From the NCBI GenBank assembly GCA_026120035.1, contig JALRME010000054.1, positions 1 to 64,000 on the forward strand: a DNA stretch of 64,000 nt, written 5' to 3'. The notes under the pieces were generated by a model, which saw only the letters and a list, made by a program, of their open reading frames with translations, searched no databases and was not told where the DNA came from. This DNA is from Coleophoma eucalyptorum. Its lineage: Eukaryota; Ascomycota; Leotiomycetes; Helotiales; Dermateaceae. Position numbers and translations under genes: made by a program. Positions within the stretch are counted from its first letter, which is position 1. Every line of letters starts with the position of its first letter. This document shows, piece after piece, positions 47,028-57,303 of the stretch.

Positions 47028-48939
47028 TCATGCAGAGCCTGCAGTTCCCACCGCATATGTAAACTCTTGGGCCTCCAAGATCCGTAGATACTCCGCAGCA
47101 TTTCTCCACCTCGCGCCAAGTCTACGCAGACAATGCCGCAGCGACTCTAAGGCCATTTGGGAATTTTCATCGCCACTCTCACGCACGAGCCAAGCGTTAT
47201 TGGCTGCAGCTGAGTACAGTGCATCCATGACCAGAGGGCTCACTCGGTCTAAGTCCTGCGGGTGCTGTGTAGCAAGATTGACCTTCTCTGCGAAATCCAC
47301 GATGCTACGAGATATAGTCTTCAATCCGTCCAGGGCTTGGACTTGCATTGCTGCTGCCTCGGGGATTTTTAATATATCTGCTGATGAAGGACAGGAGTAG
47401 ATTTCACATAACGTGCAGAGTGCGCTGAATGTGAGCGCCATGGGAGCTGCAAAGCTCAGGTAGTCCGCCGCTTGGGCTGATTCTTCCGTGATCTTTCGCG
47501 CAAGTACGGAAATTTCCAGATAGAGCTGTGATGCTTGGTTGAACTTGCTCGTGTCTGGTGAGCTCTCTGCCTTGTGGTTCATGAAGACCTTGCCTAGCAT
47601 GATATACGCTTGGCAAAGCCGTGGGAAAGGCGCGACAGTATCAGTCACATCTCCGCCAACCGAGCGTTGATATGCATGGCCCATCTCTCCTTCGTCCTGG
47701 TACATGTCAGCAGATGTAAAATCTGAAATCTGAGTGAATTACCCAAGCAGCATCATCCACTGGTAGTGGGTCGCCTTCGTTCGGCTCTTGTGTTGTCATA
47801 ATATGTGTCTGGCTACCTATTGCGACAATTCTGATGCGTACATTAGCACGGAGCCATAAGAAGTTTCATCTATCCTACCGATCAATTACAAGCACACCCC
47901 ACCACGTTCTTCTGCGCTCCTCTTGATCAATCCAAGTTTGCTGTGTCTGTTAGCTTCGGGATAAAAATCCAGCGAGAGAAAGCTGCTTACAGGGCGACCA
48001 AGAACTTGTGCTGCTTCTTTGAACTCATTGATACCACACAAGTTTCCATACCTAACGCACCACCCAGCTGACATCCAAGCTGCAGGGTATATTGCTTGTC
48101 CATACTCATACAGCGTTACCAGCAAATTTGCTTGGAGAACAATCAGGGTTACCATACCAGTAGCCTCCATCAGAGCAACAAAGCGCTTTGCGGACATGTA
48201 TACAAGATTTTGAGAACTTTCGATGCCATCCTGCGGCTTGGAAGTAGCAAGTTTCATACACAGGAATAAAAGAGCAAGATCTGGACCAGCCTCCCATAAA
48301 GGATTTGACATGTTCTGGGTCAGACGCTTTTGCGAAACAATAGGAAATGACTTGTGAATGGTAGAAAAATATTCAATCAAGATCGCTTGAACCGAGGGGC
48401 CGTCCCCGAGTAATTCCAGGACATCTAAGGGAATATCTATCGGCGGTTTTGGAACCGAGACCTGGCCATATGTGAAGCTCTCGGCATCCAAGAAAGCTAT
48501 GGCAGGAAATCTGTTCTGTATATTCTGCCACGGCGCTTCTTGCGGAGGTGAAAAGCCAGGAGCTTGAGAACCAAGACCGTCAGTACCAGACAAAGTACTT
48601 GAGGGCGTCGGGAACGATGCGGGTTGGCCCATGACAGCAGCCCTGCCATTAAGTCGGCCCTCAAGTTCCATCAATTTATTTCGTAGTGCGTTGAAGTCTT
48701 CGTGGGTAGGCGCGGGTATGCTATCAGAGTAGTCGCAATGTCGGTTCATTCGAGAGCATAATGCGCAAGCTGGTAGAGCTTTGTCACACTGCCATATGAT
48801 CAGGTTTGGGTATGGTGGAGGATTGGGAGCCGCTGACCTTTCTCTTCTGCTTTCTGCAAGACATACATGCTTGATTCGCCTTTTGAACAGGCTCCTCGCC
48901 CGGAACAGGGCCCGTGGGGGGATTTGGATATAACGACAT
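47028..48939 (-). CDS. Zn2Cys6 fungal-specific transcription factor (regulator 2)
   Basis: Five exons, 48939-48838, 48788-47991, 47940-47879, 47830-47743 and 47696-47028, give 572 residues. The zinc cluster is split by the first intron and reads ACMSCRKQKRKCDKALPAC then ALCSRMNRHC, with six cysteines. A short coiled-coil candidate (FNALRNKLMELEGRL) follows. The fungal-specific domain begins near residue 150 (VQAILIEYFSTIHKSFPIV). The signature TWIDQEERRRTWWGVLVIDR is assembled across exons 2-4, and the conserved LPVDDAAW closes exon 4. The C-terminal part ends with a helical segment ARWRNAAEYLRILEAQEFTY. Such factors bind CGG triplets and often control the genes beside them. Divergently placed to it is an alpha/beta hydrolase, and convergent to it is an MFS transporter. 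Confidence 0.85.
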
Positions 48940-49606
48940 GATATGGTTTCGCGCTCAATCACCAGTCCAGGTCATCGAGGTCGAGTAACTACTCTGCAAG
49001 CCCGCTCCAGAGTCTTTCGCTGTCGAATGAATCTGCAAATGATTAGCAGACATTCAATGAGATCAGTATCAGGTCCCATGGATCCATGCAGAGCCATATG
49101 TAGCCAGAATTGGGACTCACTTACATTACTTTCTCACCAAAAGCTCACAAATCTTGTGGAGTGAGGTTGCTTGGTCGGCCGCATTGTCCGAGAGAGCTAC
49201 TGTGCATCGGTGCGTGTTCCGCTTGAATCCTCAGATTTGTGTGGGGCGAATAGAAGGTCAGTCTATGCTTAGTCATCGATGTCGACGAGGCCCTAGACAT
49301 GTAGGCGGAGCGGCGGGATCAACTCTTAATAAGGTCTCTCTACAGTATGCTGTACACGAACACGCACAAGCATCAGGTCTTCCCCATAAGGATCGCCCCG
49401 CAGCTTCACGATGCACGTCTGTCTGCAAGGAGATGCGTTGATCACATGAATCATTGAAACCCGTACTATAATCTTACCCCCTTACCATCCCATCTTCCTT
49501 GTGTCTCCGCTCGCTTGTCTTCCCATCTCGATCGTGCTGTGATGTTCCGCTTAACCTGCCCGTTCCCACCTCTGCGTTAGACTTCTCCGTCGTAAATCGG
49601 GCCAGG
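48940..49606. promoter_or_regulatory. Divergent promoter regulator 2 / hydrolase with CGG triplets
   Basis: The 667-bp gap contains CGGCCG at 49176-49181 with a further CCG at 49188-49190, and a triple CGG array at 49305-49307, 49311-49313 and 49314-49316. Zn2Cys6 proteins bind paired or single CGG elements, so these are candidate binding sites for regulator 2. No coding region is supported. Confidence 0.4.
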
Positions 49607-50956
49607 ATGAGTTCAGAAATCTTTACAATTAGAGAGCATGTTATCACTTGCCAGCATAGTACCAGTGCGGCGGAGGAGCAAGTTGTGAAATTGGCTGTAA
49701 AGCAATACCTGCCGAGAGACAATCCCGCACCCAGTGCGGGGGACATCACAATTATTGGGGCTCATGCAAACGGGTTTGTGAAGGTGTTTATACCTGATCT
49801 TCAACGCGGCATTCTTAGCTCTTCGATTACATATCCAAGAAAGTAAAAAATAAATATAGATCCTGACTGGAATCTAGGAATTGTACGAGCCGTTTTGGGA
49901 AGATATCGTTCTTGAATTGGAGAAAAAACGAAGAAGAGTAAGATCAATCTGGATTGCAGATATTAGCAACCAAGGAGTAAGTGGATTGATCAATGAGGCG
50001 CTGAAATATGATGATGGTATGCAAAGAATTGCTTAGAACCATTGATGGCGACTCACTCACATCCAGTGTCGTGGTATGATCACTCGAGAGATCTACTGCA
50101 TATGATAAATCATTTTCAAAGAGAAATGGTGCAACCGGTGGTGGCTATCGGTCACAGCATAGGAGCAAACCAACTGTCTGTCGATTATCGCACCAGTCTT
50201 CCATGCTAACCAATATGCAGAGCAGCTCTTTCGGTAACTCATCCAAAATTCTTCACGTCACTCATACTTATAGATCCTATTTTCGCACCATCAACAACGA
50301 TACAGATGGGCTTAATGCTCGCCAAAGGCACGCTGCACAAAAGGGTAGAATGGCCCACGCGAGAGGCAGCTGAAAAAAGATTCCAGAAAACCTTCGTAGA
50401 CTGGGACCTAAGAGTGCTAGATAGGTGGAACAAGCACGCACTGTACACACCAAAGGATAAGCAGCATCTCCCGGGGCCTCCCACAAGACTGGTTACCAGT
50501 CGCTTTTCAGAACTCCTGGGCTTCATCTCCCCTACATTTATCTACGATGGGGAAATAGACCGTGACAAGCTTCCATGGGCAGATGACGTTCTGCTTGGCC
50601 ATAAATTGGTTGAGCTTATATCACGGAATACTCTGTACATCTGTGGCGCTCTGAGTGTCTCTGCGGGTCCTGAAATCAGGCAGGACTGGCTTGCACGCAC
50701 TGGGACTGGTCCGTACATAGGACGAAGGGTGACTAAGAGGCGTGTTGAAGCTGCTGTCATCCCCAAGGCAGGACACTTCGCTCCGCTGGAAGATCCAAAA
50801 ACTTGTGCCGATGCTACTGTAGCTTGGTTAACGACTGAACTCCAAGTGTGGGAAGAAGAAGAAAAGGAAATAAGACTGAGCTGGAGGAGCCTAAGCGCAG
50901 AAGACAAGGAAGAAAGAGTTGAGATGTGGATGACGAGCTTAAAGGCTAAGATATAA
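49607..50956 (+). CDS. Alpha/beta hydrolase, possibly peroxisomal
   Basis: Four exons (49607-49783, 49878-50016, 50067-50175, 50221-50956) give 386 residues. The nucleophile elbow GHSIGANQL, completed by the third intron, places the catalytic Ser near residue 139 after the strand VVAIG. A late His lies in PKAGHFAPLEDP, the normal position for the triad. The acid cannot be assigned with confidence. The N-terminus (ITIIGAHANGFVK, then ELYEPFWEDI) carries the oxyanion-loop region. Overall it resembles the fungal hydrolase group containing MpaH, a peroxisomal acyl-CoA hydrolase of mycophenolate synthesis, but substrate identity is not shown. The C-terminus ends A-K-I, a known variant of the peroxisomal targeting signal 1, which is suggestive only. 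It shares a promoter region with regulator 2. Confidence 0.8.
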
Positions 50957-51303
50957 ATGACGGTCTAATTTCCAAATCAGGTTTTAGTCCCATATGAGAC
51001 TAGGTAGGAAGAAGAGCTGGAAGTTTATTACTTCAGAGGGTGCAATCAGATTCCATCTAAATCTATTGAGTCAACTTAATCTAAAACAATTACTGTTACT
51101 CCAGGTTTCAAAAGACAAACTTCTTCATATTCACCACACTGCCGCTGGGAAGCTGCAAGAAAGGCAATTTCGTTCATAGGGTGTACAGCTCCTGAAAGTA
51201 TTGCTGTAACCGGAGCTCCTTGAGAGCGATTTCGGCTCGCTTATCACAATGTCACTAGCATGCGAGGCGTAAGGCATGGATTAACTCAATTATATTTGCT
51301 GCT
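50957..51303. other. Intergenic interval between convergent genes
   Basis: The 347 bp hold the 3' regions of the hydrolase and the orphan gene. Nothing else was recognised. Confidence 0.4.
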
Positions 51304-53580
51304 CTAGAACTGAGATTGGTCGATAAATATGCTTTGTCTACGTTGGTGGTCCCAACGAAGATAATCTCGTAAATCATGCTCTAGATTGAATCTCATCGAT
51401 GCTTCCTCATCCCTTCCCGTAGAAACTGGCAGAGCAAAGTCCTGTGGTGGAGTTGGACGGACAAATCCCATTGGGGTTTCAGGGAACCATCCAGTAGGTG
51501 GACATCCTTGGGACTGGGAGATCGTCTCATTTACTGGCTCAGCAGAACGTTCATCAAGTTTGAACGAATGCTCTGTATGCTTCGAGTCTATCCTCTGTAG
51601 TGGGGGGCGTGGCTCATCCGCCGGATCTGATATCCTGTTTGGAGACGGGCCTCTCAGCGCGCGACGCCTCTCACTCCTGGGCGTCTGCTGACGCCGAAAA
51701 AGACTTCGTGTGTGCAAGTCGCGCGCATCTTCGTTCTCCTTATCTCGAATAAAAGTCTGCTCATACCAGTCATTGTTGAATCCTCCTCGTCTTTGTTGTT
51801 TGTCCTCCTCTTCATTTACCATTCGTCCTGCGCTCTCGAATCCAAGATCGGCCCACCACTCAATAATCTCGGATACAGTTGTTTCCTCGTCTTCTATATC
51901 AAGGTCTTCTATGTCTTCAAACCCCTGGCTAACACCACCACATAAAGCCATTTGAAAAGCAGTCCAGTCAAGATTTTCATCGCCAGGCATAGGGTTTGTA
52001 CTTTGGGGGGAAGAGGGGCGCTTGATCCGAACTGGCCCGTGGAGGAATAGTGGCGACACCATTGTAAACTCCGTCGAAGGGAGTAATATGTGGTCAGGAT
52101 TCTGCGCCCACATTCCAATTTCAACAACCGGAATGGGAGACATCCGTGGTGGCGTGAAGCTGACCACGGACGACGTCTCTGGAATTGTCTTTAAATAAGA
52201 CGATCTACGGGCAGCTGGAAAGTGTTGTGGGGGCAATGGAAACTTGACATCGTTGAAGATCATTCCTGTTTCTTGCGACACAAAGAGCTGGTGATCAGCT
52301 CTCGATAAATCCTGCTCATTTAGTCTACTACTCGGCGGAATTTCTGGTACTGAAGGTGGAGATCTAGATGAGGGAGCGGATGGTGCTATTTCGGCAGCGT
52401 TGACGGTTAGTGCTGTATCCTCAAGATGAAGTGGCCCAGACTGGAAACTACTGCTCCTATCAGAGTCAGAGCTACCATTTGAATCAAAAGAGATCTTGTT
52501 TTCACTCTCTGCCTTGAATCTCAGCTGTTGTAACCTGTCCGGAGTCAACATCTCATCAACCTCTGTTTTGAAAATCTTTGTACTGAGAACGTCTGCCATC
52601 TCCGTTAAAGTCCAGCGTGAGTTTGCTGAGGTCGTAAAAGTCATCCGAGCTCGTCTTTTCCGCGCATTCGTCTTCTTTGATGTACCCTTCTTCCTACTTG
52701 CTTTGGAGACAGAGCTTGATCTCGACAATGGAGACCCTGGCGAGGGAAGCGATTTGTGACTATGTCTCCTCGAAACCTCCCCTAGTAAATTGGGCCCTAG
52801 ATTCGAGTTTGACACTTGATCGGTGTCAATCCAGCCACTGGTTGCTGCTTTAGCGTCCTCAAGGGCAGTCCCAACAGCCTGGAACGCTGCATTTGTTTCT
52901 TGGATCAACCGCTCTACACTGTCTACCTCTACCTCATCCACATCCACGTTTGACTCGGCCATACTTCTGGTGCTGGTTGTTGGTGTAGGCGTCGGCGTTG
53001 GCATTGAGTCGTCGTCGGATGGTTGGATGGCAAGTGCTTCGAGAAGATCGAATGTCTCACTGGCTGGGATTTCGATGGCCGCCACCTTCTGCGACTCGAA
53101 TATATACCTCTGAGATGAAAAAAGAGGCACTGGGGGCGGACTATCCGAAAATGTTAATTTCCATGTCTTCGCATCGCTTCCCAGAGATGTCGATGACTTG
53201 AAAGGCGGCAGATAAAGAATCGCTGGATTTGGTCGACCATTACCGGCAGCAGACAAAGAATGTGTATTCCCGAAAGGGTCAGCTTCGCAATCAACATGCA
53301 CGCCGCCTTCGCAACTGCACAACGAGCTCGCCGACGAATGCATTGTAAAGTCGTCGGCCGAAGCGAGGGGCCGACTTTTCGTTGCATGGCTGGTTGTCCT
53401 TCGAACAGCTATCTCCAGTTCTTGGGAAGGTTTTATGGACCATGACTGCCTCTGCAATGCCTTCAATTTGTTTAAACAGTGTCTGTTGTGAACATTGTGC
53501 GGGCGATCATCAGCGTCGTCCTGACCCCGATTTGATCTAGATATGAAGTGCTTGATGCGCCAGCCGGTCTTGTTCAGCAT
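51304..53580 (-). CDS. Hypothetical protein, 758 residues, low-complexity
   Basis: A single long exon. I do not recognise a named domain. The first 60 residues are basic (GWRIKHFISRSNRGQ and later ALQRQSWSIKPSQELEIAVR). A (TP)n stretch (PTPTPTPTTS) lies near residue 220. A basic nuclear-localisation-like cluster sits near residue 305 (KASRKKGTSKKTNARKRRAR), directly followed by a structured-looking segment (WTLTEMADVLSTKIFKTEVD). Much of the middle is Ser/Pro-rich. The acidic and aromatic segment EDIEDLDIEDEETTVSEII with WWADLGFESAGRM lies around residues 555-595. The C-terminus contains HDLRDYLRWDHQRRQSIFI. The size of the uninterrupted frame (2277 nt) and amino-acid usage support a real gene, probably lineage-restricted. 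A nuclear role is only inferred from the basic cluster. Confidence 0.75.
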   Translation of the reverse strand: MLNKTGWRIKHFISRSNRGQDDADDRPHNVHNRHCLNKLKALQRQSWSIKPSQELEIAVRRTTSHATKSRPLASADDFTMHSSASSLCSCEGGVHVDCEADPFGNTHSLSAAGNGRPNPAILYLPPFKSSTSLGSDAKTWKLTFSDSPPPVPLFSSQRYIFESQKVAAIEIPASETFDLLEALAIQPSDDDSMPTPTPTPTTSTRSMAESNVDVDEVEVDSVERLIQETNAAFQAVGTALEDAKAATSGWIDTDQVSNSNLGPNLLGEVSRRHSHKSLPSPGSPLSRSSSVSKASRKKGTSKKTNARKRRARMTFTTSANSRWTLTEMADVLSTKIFKTEVDEMLTPDRLQQLRFKAESENKISFDSNGSSDSDRSSSFQSGPLHLEDTALTVNAAEIAPSAPSSRSPPSVPEIPPSSRLNEQDLSRADHQLFVSQETGMIFNDVKFPLPPQHFPAARRSSYLKTIPETSSVVSFTPPRMSPIPVVEIGMWAQNPDHILLPSTEFTMVSPLFLHGPVRIKRPSSPQSTNPMPGDENLDWTAFQMALCGGVSQGFEDIEDLDIEDEETTVSEIIEWWADLGFESAGRMVNEEEDKQQRRGGFNNDWYEQTFIRDKENEDARDLHTRSLFRRQQTPRSERRRALRGPSPNRISDPADEPRPPLQRIDSKHTEHSFKLDERSAEPVNETISQSQGCPPTGWFPETPMGFVRPTPPQDFALPVSTGRDEEASMRFNLEHDLRDYLRWDHQRRQSIFIDQSQF

Positions 53581-56500
53581 TCTGATGCGGGGTCATTGGA
53601 ATTCCAAAGGGAAAGAGCAAGTACAAGATAGATTGGAAAATACGGCATGAGATGTTACTGTTATTCACATGGCTTCTGACAAACATAAAGTGTCTACCTA
53701 TGTAGAACACGGGATTTCGCACAGTAAGACAAACTTTGCGAGAAGCACGAATAGTTCGAGCTGGGATGGGTTATGAGATGTATCCTGGCACTGTGCACCG
53801 GGCTTAGATAGTGATACAACACCTGCGCAGTCTTTTCCGGGCGAGCAGAGAAGTATTCTCGAGCCTCGTACACAAACCTTCGTGTCCATCTCAATTCGCG
53901 TGCTTGACACTTGCAGCACGGGAAACCAGCACAGCTGCATGCTGCAGTGCGTGATATGGTCAAGACTGCCATGTCCATTCGTATACTTGCATGTCGCTCG
54001 CTATCTTTGCCTGTCCCTTAGCCTCGGAGAAGGTTGGAGGGATTGGCACATCTCGCACCGCAATTAAGAGAGACATCCCGCCCATCTCAGCACCGAGGAT
54101 ATATGACCTACATAAAGGCCTTCTAGTCGATACTCGTATTGCAGCAAGTATGATGGAAAAGTGAGCTATCACATTTTCCAGCTCAGCGAAGAGTCTTGAC
54201 GTAAGACATGCACGTATCGATACTTGGAAAGCTGCAGCATATACAATCCTTTATCTGTCGCCTTGTCCTTGATGTGGCTCAGAGCGGCGTAGGCACGGCT
54301 GCGTGCATATCGATTGCTCGTGACTCGTAAGATTGGTACTAAAAATGGTATTTAACGGTAGGCTGCAGTTCTCCCGCTGAAGATAGCCCCTCTCGGCACT
54401 AGAGACTGGCATTCTGTGTAACAAGATGGCGCCGCGGGGTCAATTCAAGAGGTGCAACTATTCCACGAAGATCCTGCTCCATGGCCCAGGTTAGTGGTGG
54501 CACAAGGATGTACACTGGGTTTTCTGATTGGGGATGGGCGATGTACCCCTAGAAGCTTGTCATAAACTAAATCTGCATAAGCCGAGGTTGGTCATAATGC
54601 CCTGGTACTACGATAAAGCTGGACGGTGATCTTTGATCTCTAATCTGAAAGTGAAGGACTTGTAGGATTTGAGCAGCGCGATTATCTGAGAATGCCTTTG
54701 AGTCCTCTCCGCACTGTCGGGGCTGGAGCGCTGTGTCGAAGTTTGTTCCTTGCGTCAGCGATGACACGAAGGAGTCATGGTACATGCTGGAGTTGAGTCA
54801 AGATCTGGAAGGAGAGGAGGGAGTGATCCTGCTTTGAGAAGTTTGAGGACCTCCCTAATTCAGGGATAGTTCTCGCCCCACGTGATCTATGAGAATGATG
54901 ATATGTCGAAAGGTTCAAGAGTGCTTACAAGGGTCGTCGTCGAACGGTAAGACGGTTCGGCTTGAAAGGATAGTCGGGTCAAACTGTTGAGATGTTCCAC
55001 GTCCGCTTCATCAGCATGGCATGGTAATTATCACGAGATGGACTGGACCATATGACAAGACTACAAGCCACAAGCCAATTTGGAGCCCAGTGTGCTTCGA
55101 GATAAAACGGTGCAGATGTCATCCATGGCCTTGACACGCACCAAAGTAACCGCCTGCGTTGCACATGCATATAAAAATGTAGAAACGATACCCGAGCCAG
55201 TTTTCATGCTTTGATTTCACCTCGAGTCTACCGAGGTGACGCGGTCTTGCAAGTTCCAAGCACCAATGCGGTGGAACGGAGTAAATTACTGAGGAACAGG
55301 ATCTCATGCCGACTTAATTCTTACCTTACCATTACCAAAGACTTGGGTATGCCCCTCAAGGTCCTGAACTCGTGCGTCTTCCGCAGAAACTCCCTTGCAG
55401 TCACTTTGGAACAGATAGATGACAAGGAGTGAGTCCTCAACAAGACTTAAATTGCTTTCTGAGCACTTACCCGACAGCTTCACTCAGGAAACCAATCGCG
55501 GCTGTCCCTTATCCGCAAACTGTCTATAAGATATGAAAAGAAGCTATTTAACGAGCGAAGTTGCTGAGATATCGCAAAGGATCTAATTATCCAAACCACC
55601 ATGCTTTGTTTATAGAGCCCAGCTTGAACGCCAAAAGTCCCAAGCCGCCGTGAAGATCTCGGGCATCGGTACCCCATCCATCCATGAATACACGGCACAT
55701 CAGTCACAGAACTGCCATGACTTGTGCTTCTCAATTCGTCCGTCATTCTTTTATTACCATGGCGAAACTACTTCGCTCTGGAGTTTGCGTAAGTTCGTTA
55801 TTCGTGACAAGGGTGAACGTCTTTTCAGCCGTTCAGCACCTGGTGTTTATGCCGCCTTCGTTATGATGGGATCGACCATCGATGCAGTCGTTGAAGATTT
55901 CACGAACGATGATCCTGCATGTGTCGGGACGTGTCGATAAGGTTTGTCCTTCGGCCAGATCGTAGGCTCGTCCAAGACTTGTCGAGATTTCGAGCGGTAC
56001 CCAAAAGCTCGTTTAATGCGACGGTAGATTGATTGACGGGGACTGTGCAGCGCAGATGCCTCTTCGGAGGAACTTGGAAGTGGAAGCCCTCGCATCATGA
56101 ACACCTCTTCCTTTCACAGATATATCCAGGTTTTACTCTAACCAAGACGGCGTCGCGTCTTGTGGGCTATCTTGACGAAAGACTTCGATCCCAGTCTTGG
56201 GCCGAGCGAGCTGATGGACCGTATGTACCCGCTGAAATAGGATAACCAGCTTTGAATAGATGGTATGGATCGATGGAGCTTGTGTAGAAGTCAGTATTGG
56301 AATAGGTGTTGTTAAAGACGTAATCATTAAGTAGCGTACGATTTATAGATTTGCAAGGACAAGATAACTTGATAGGATAGTTGGCCGGTAGAATCCAAGC
56401 TGGAAGGACACTCGAGGTATCTATCTGAACACTTCTGCGTGCCGCTATGAGCGTCTTGGGCAATTAACTTTTTCTCATGAACTGGATTTGCAAATGGTGG

Positions 56501-56868
56501 ACGTAGAACAGCTGAATCAAGACTTCAGATTATAGCTAGGATCCAGTTCATAACCATGGAACCTCTAAGTGCACCAGCCACCAGAGGTGAGGTACATCTC
56601 TAGAAGAGCGCCGTATTTTCAGTAAGCCACTATTATATGCATAGCAGGACACTAGCAAAGCCTCGCACTGCTTTCCGCATGCTTGAAGTGTGGGTCGCAC
56701 TGACGAGGCTGGAGAATGCGAAAGGGATTCCCAACATGGAAAAATTGCGAAGTGGTAAACCGCAATGATTCTGCAGATTTCCCATAACGTAGACACTGTC
56801 GGTAGTGATTGGGCAGTCTTAACTTGTAAGGTGCTTATGCTACAGATGCCTCCACACCTTCCACATAA

Positions 56869-56896
56869 ACACACACACACACACACACACACACAC
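56869..56896. repeat. (AC)14 dinucleotide microsatellite
   Basis: Twenty-eight uninterrupted bases of AC repeat, read directly. It lies inside a gene-free interval. Confidence 0.95.
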
Positions 56897-57263
56897 GCCA
56901 CATATAGCACTCGCCACTCTCACCACAAGGACCACTCACATCATTCGAACACGCGAATTCACAGGGCTTCCAGCGCCGCCAGCTCCGTTTAGACATAATT
57001 TGAGACAAGAGAACCTAATAAGGATCTAGACCAGGTGCATTGCCTGCACCAGACAGAACTTTCTGAATGAGGAAGACCGCATTTTGGGCACAAATATTGA
57101 CCGTAGTATATGACAGGTAAATACGTTGGAGACGATGATTTGCCTGGATAGCCCGGATTAAATTGAAGTCCAGCACAAACAATAGGACCACAGATATCTT
57201 CCCAGCTTGACGCATGGATCATGAAGCCCAATAGCAGGAGGCGATGAGCCGTAAAAAAGCATG

Positions 57264-57303
57264 GCTGAAAGACGCCGAAAGTCGCTGAAAGATGCTGAAA
57301 GAT
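57264..57303. repeat. Four-copy 10-bp tandem repeat
   Basis: Four adjacent units follow the pattern GCTGAAAGAY (unit 2 has GCCGAAAGTC). The period is exactly ten bases, about one helical turn. No gene overlaps it. Confidence 0.85.

Noticed and set aside
44638..53580. Secondary-metabolite biosynthetic cluster
   Set aside because: A transporter, regulator and hydrolase are present, but no polyketide, non-ribosomal peptide, terpene or RiPP core gene is visible. Reported only as a possible small module.
56548..56910. Minus-strand frame containing ACGKQCEALLVSCYAY, reminiscent of small fungal Cys-rich proteins
   Set aside because: The match is short, the upstream part is an AC-microsatellite translated as Cys-Val repeats, and no start or signal peptide can be placed.
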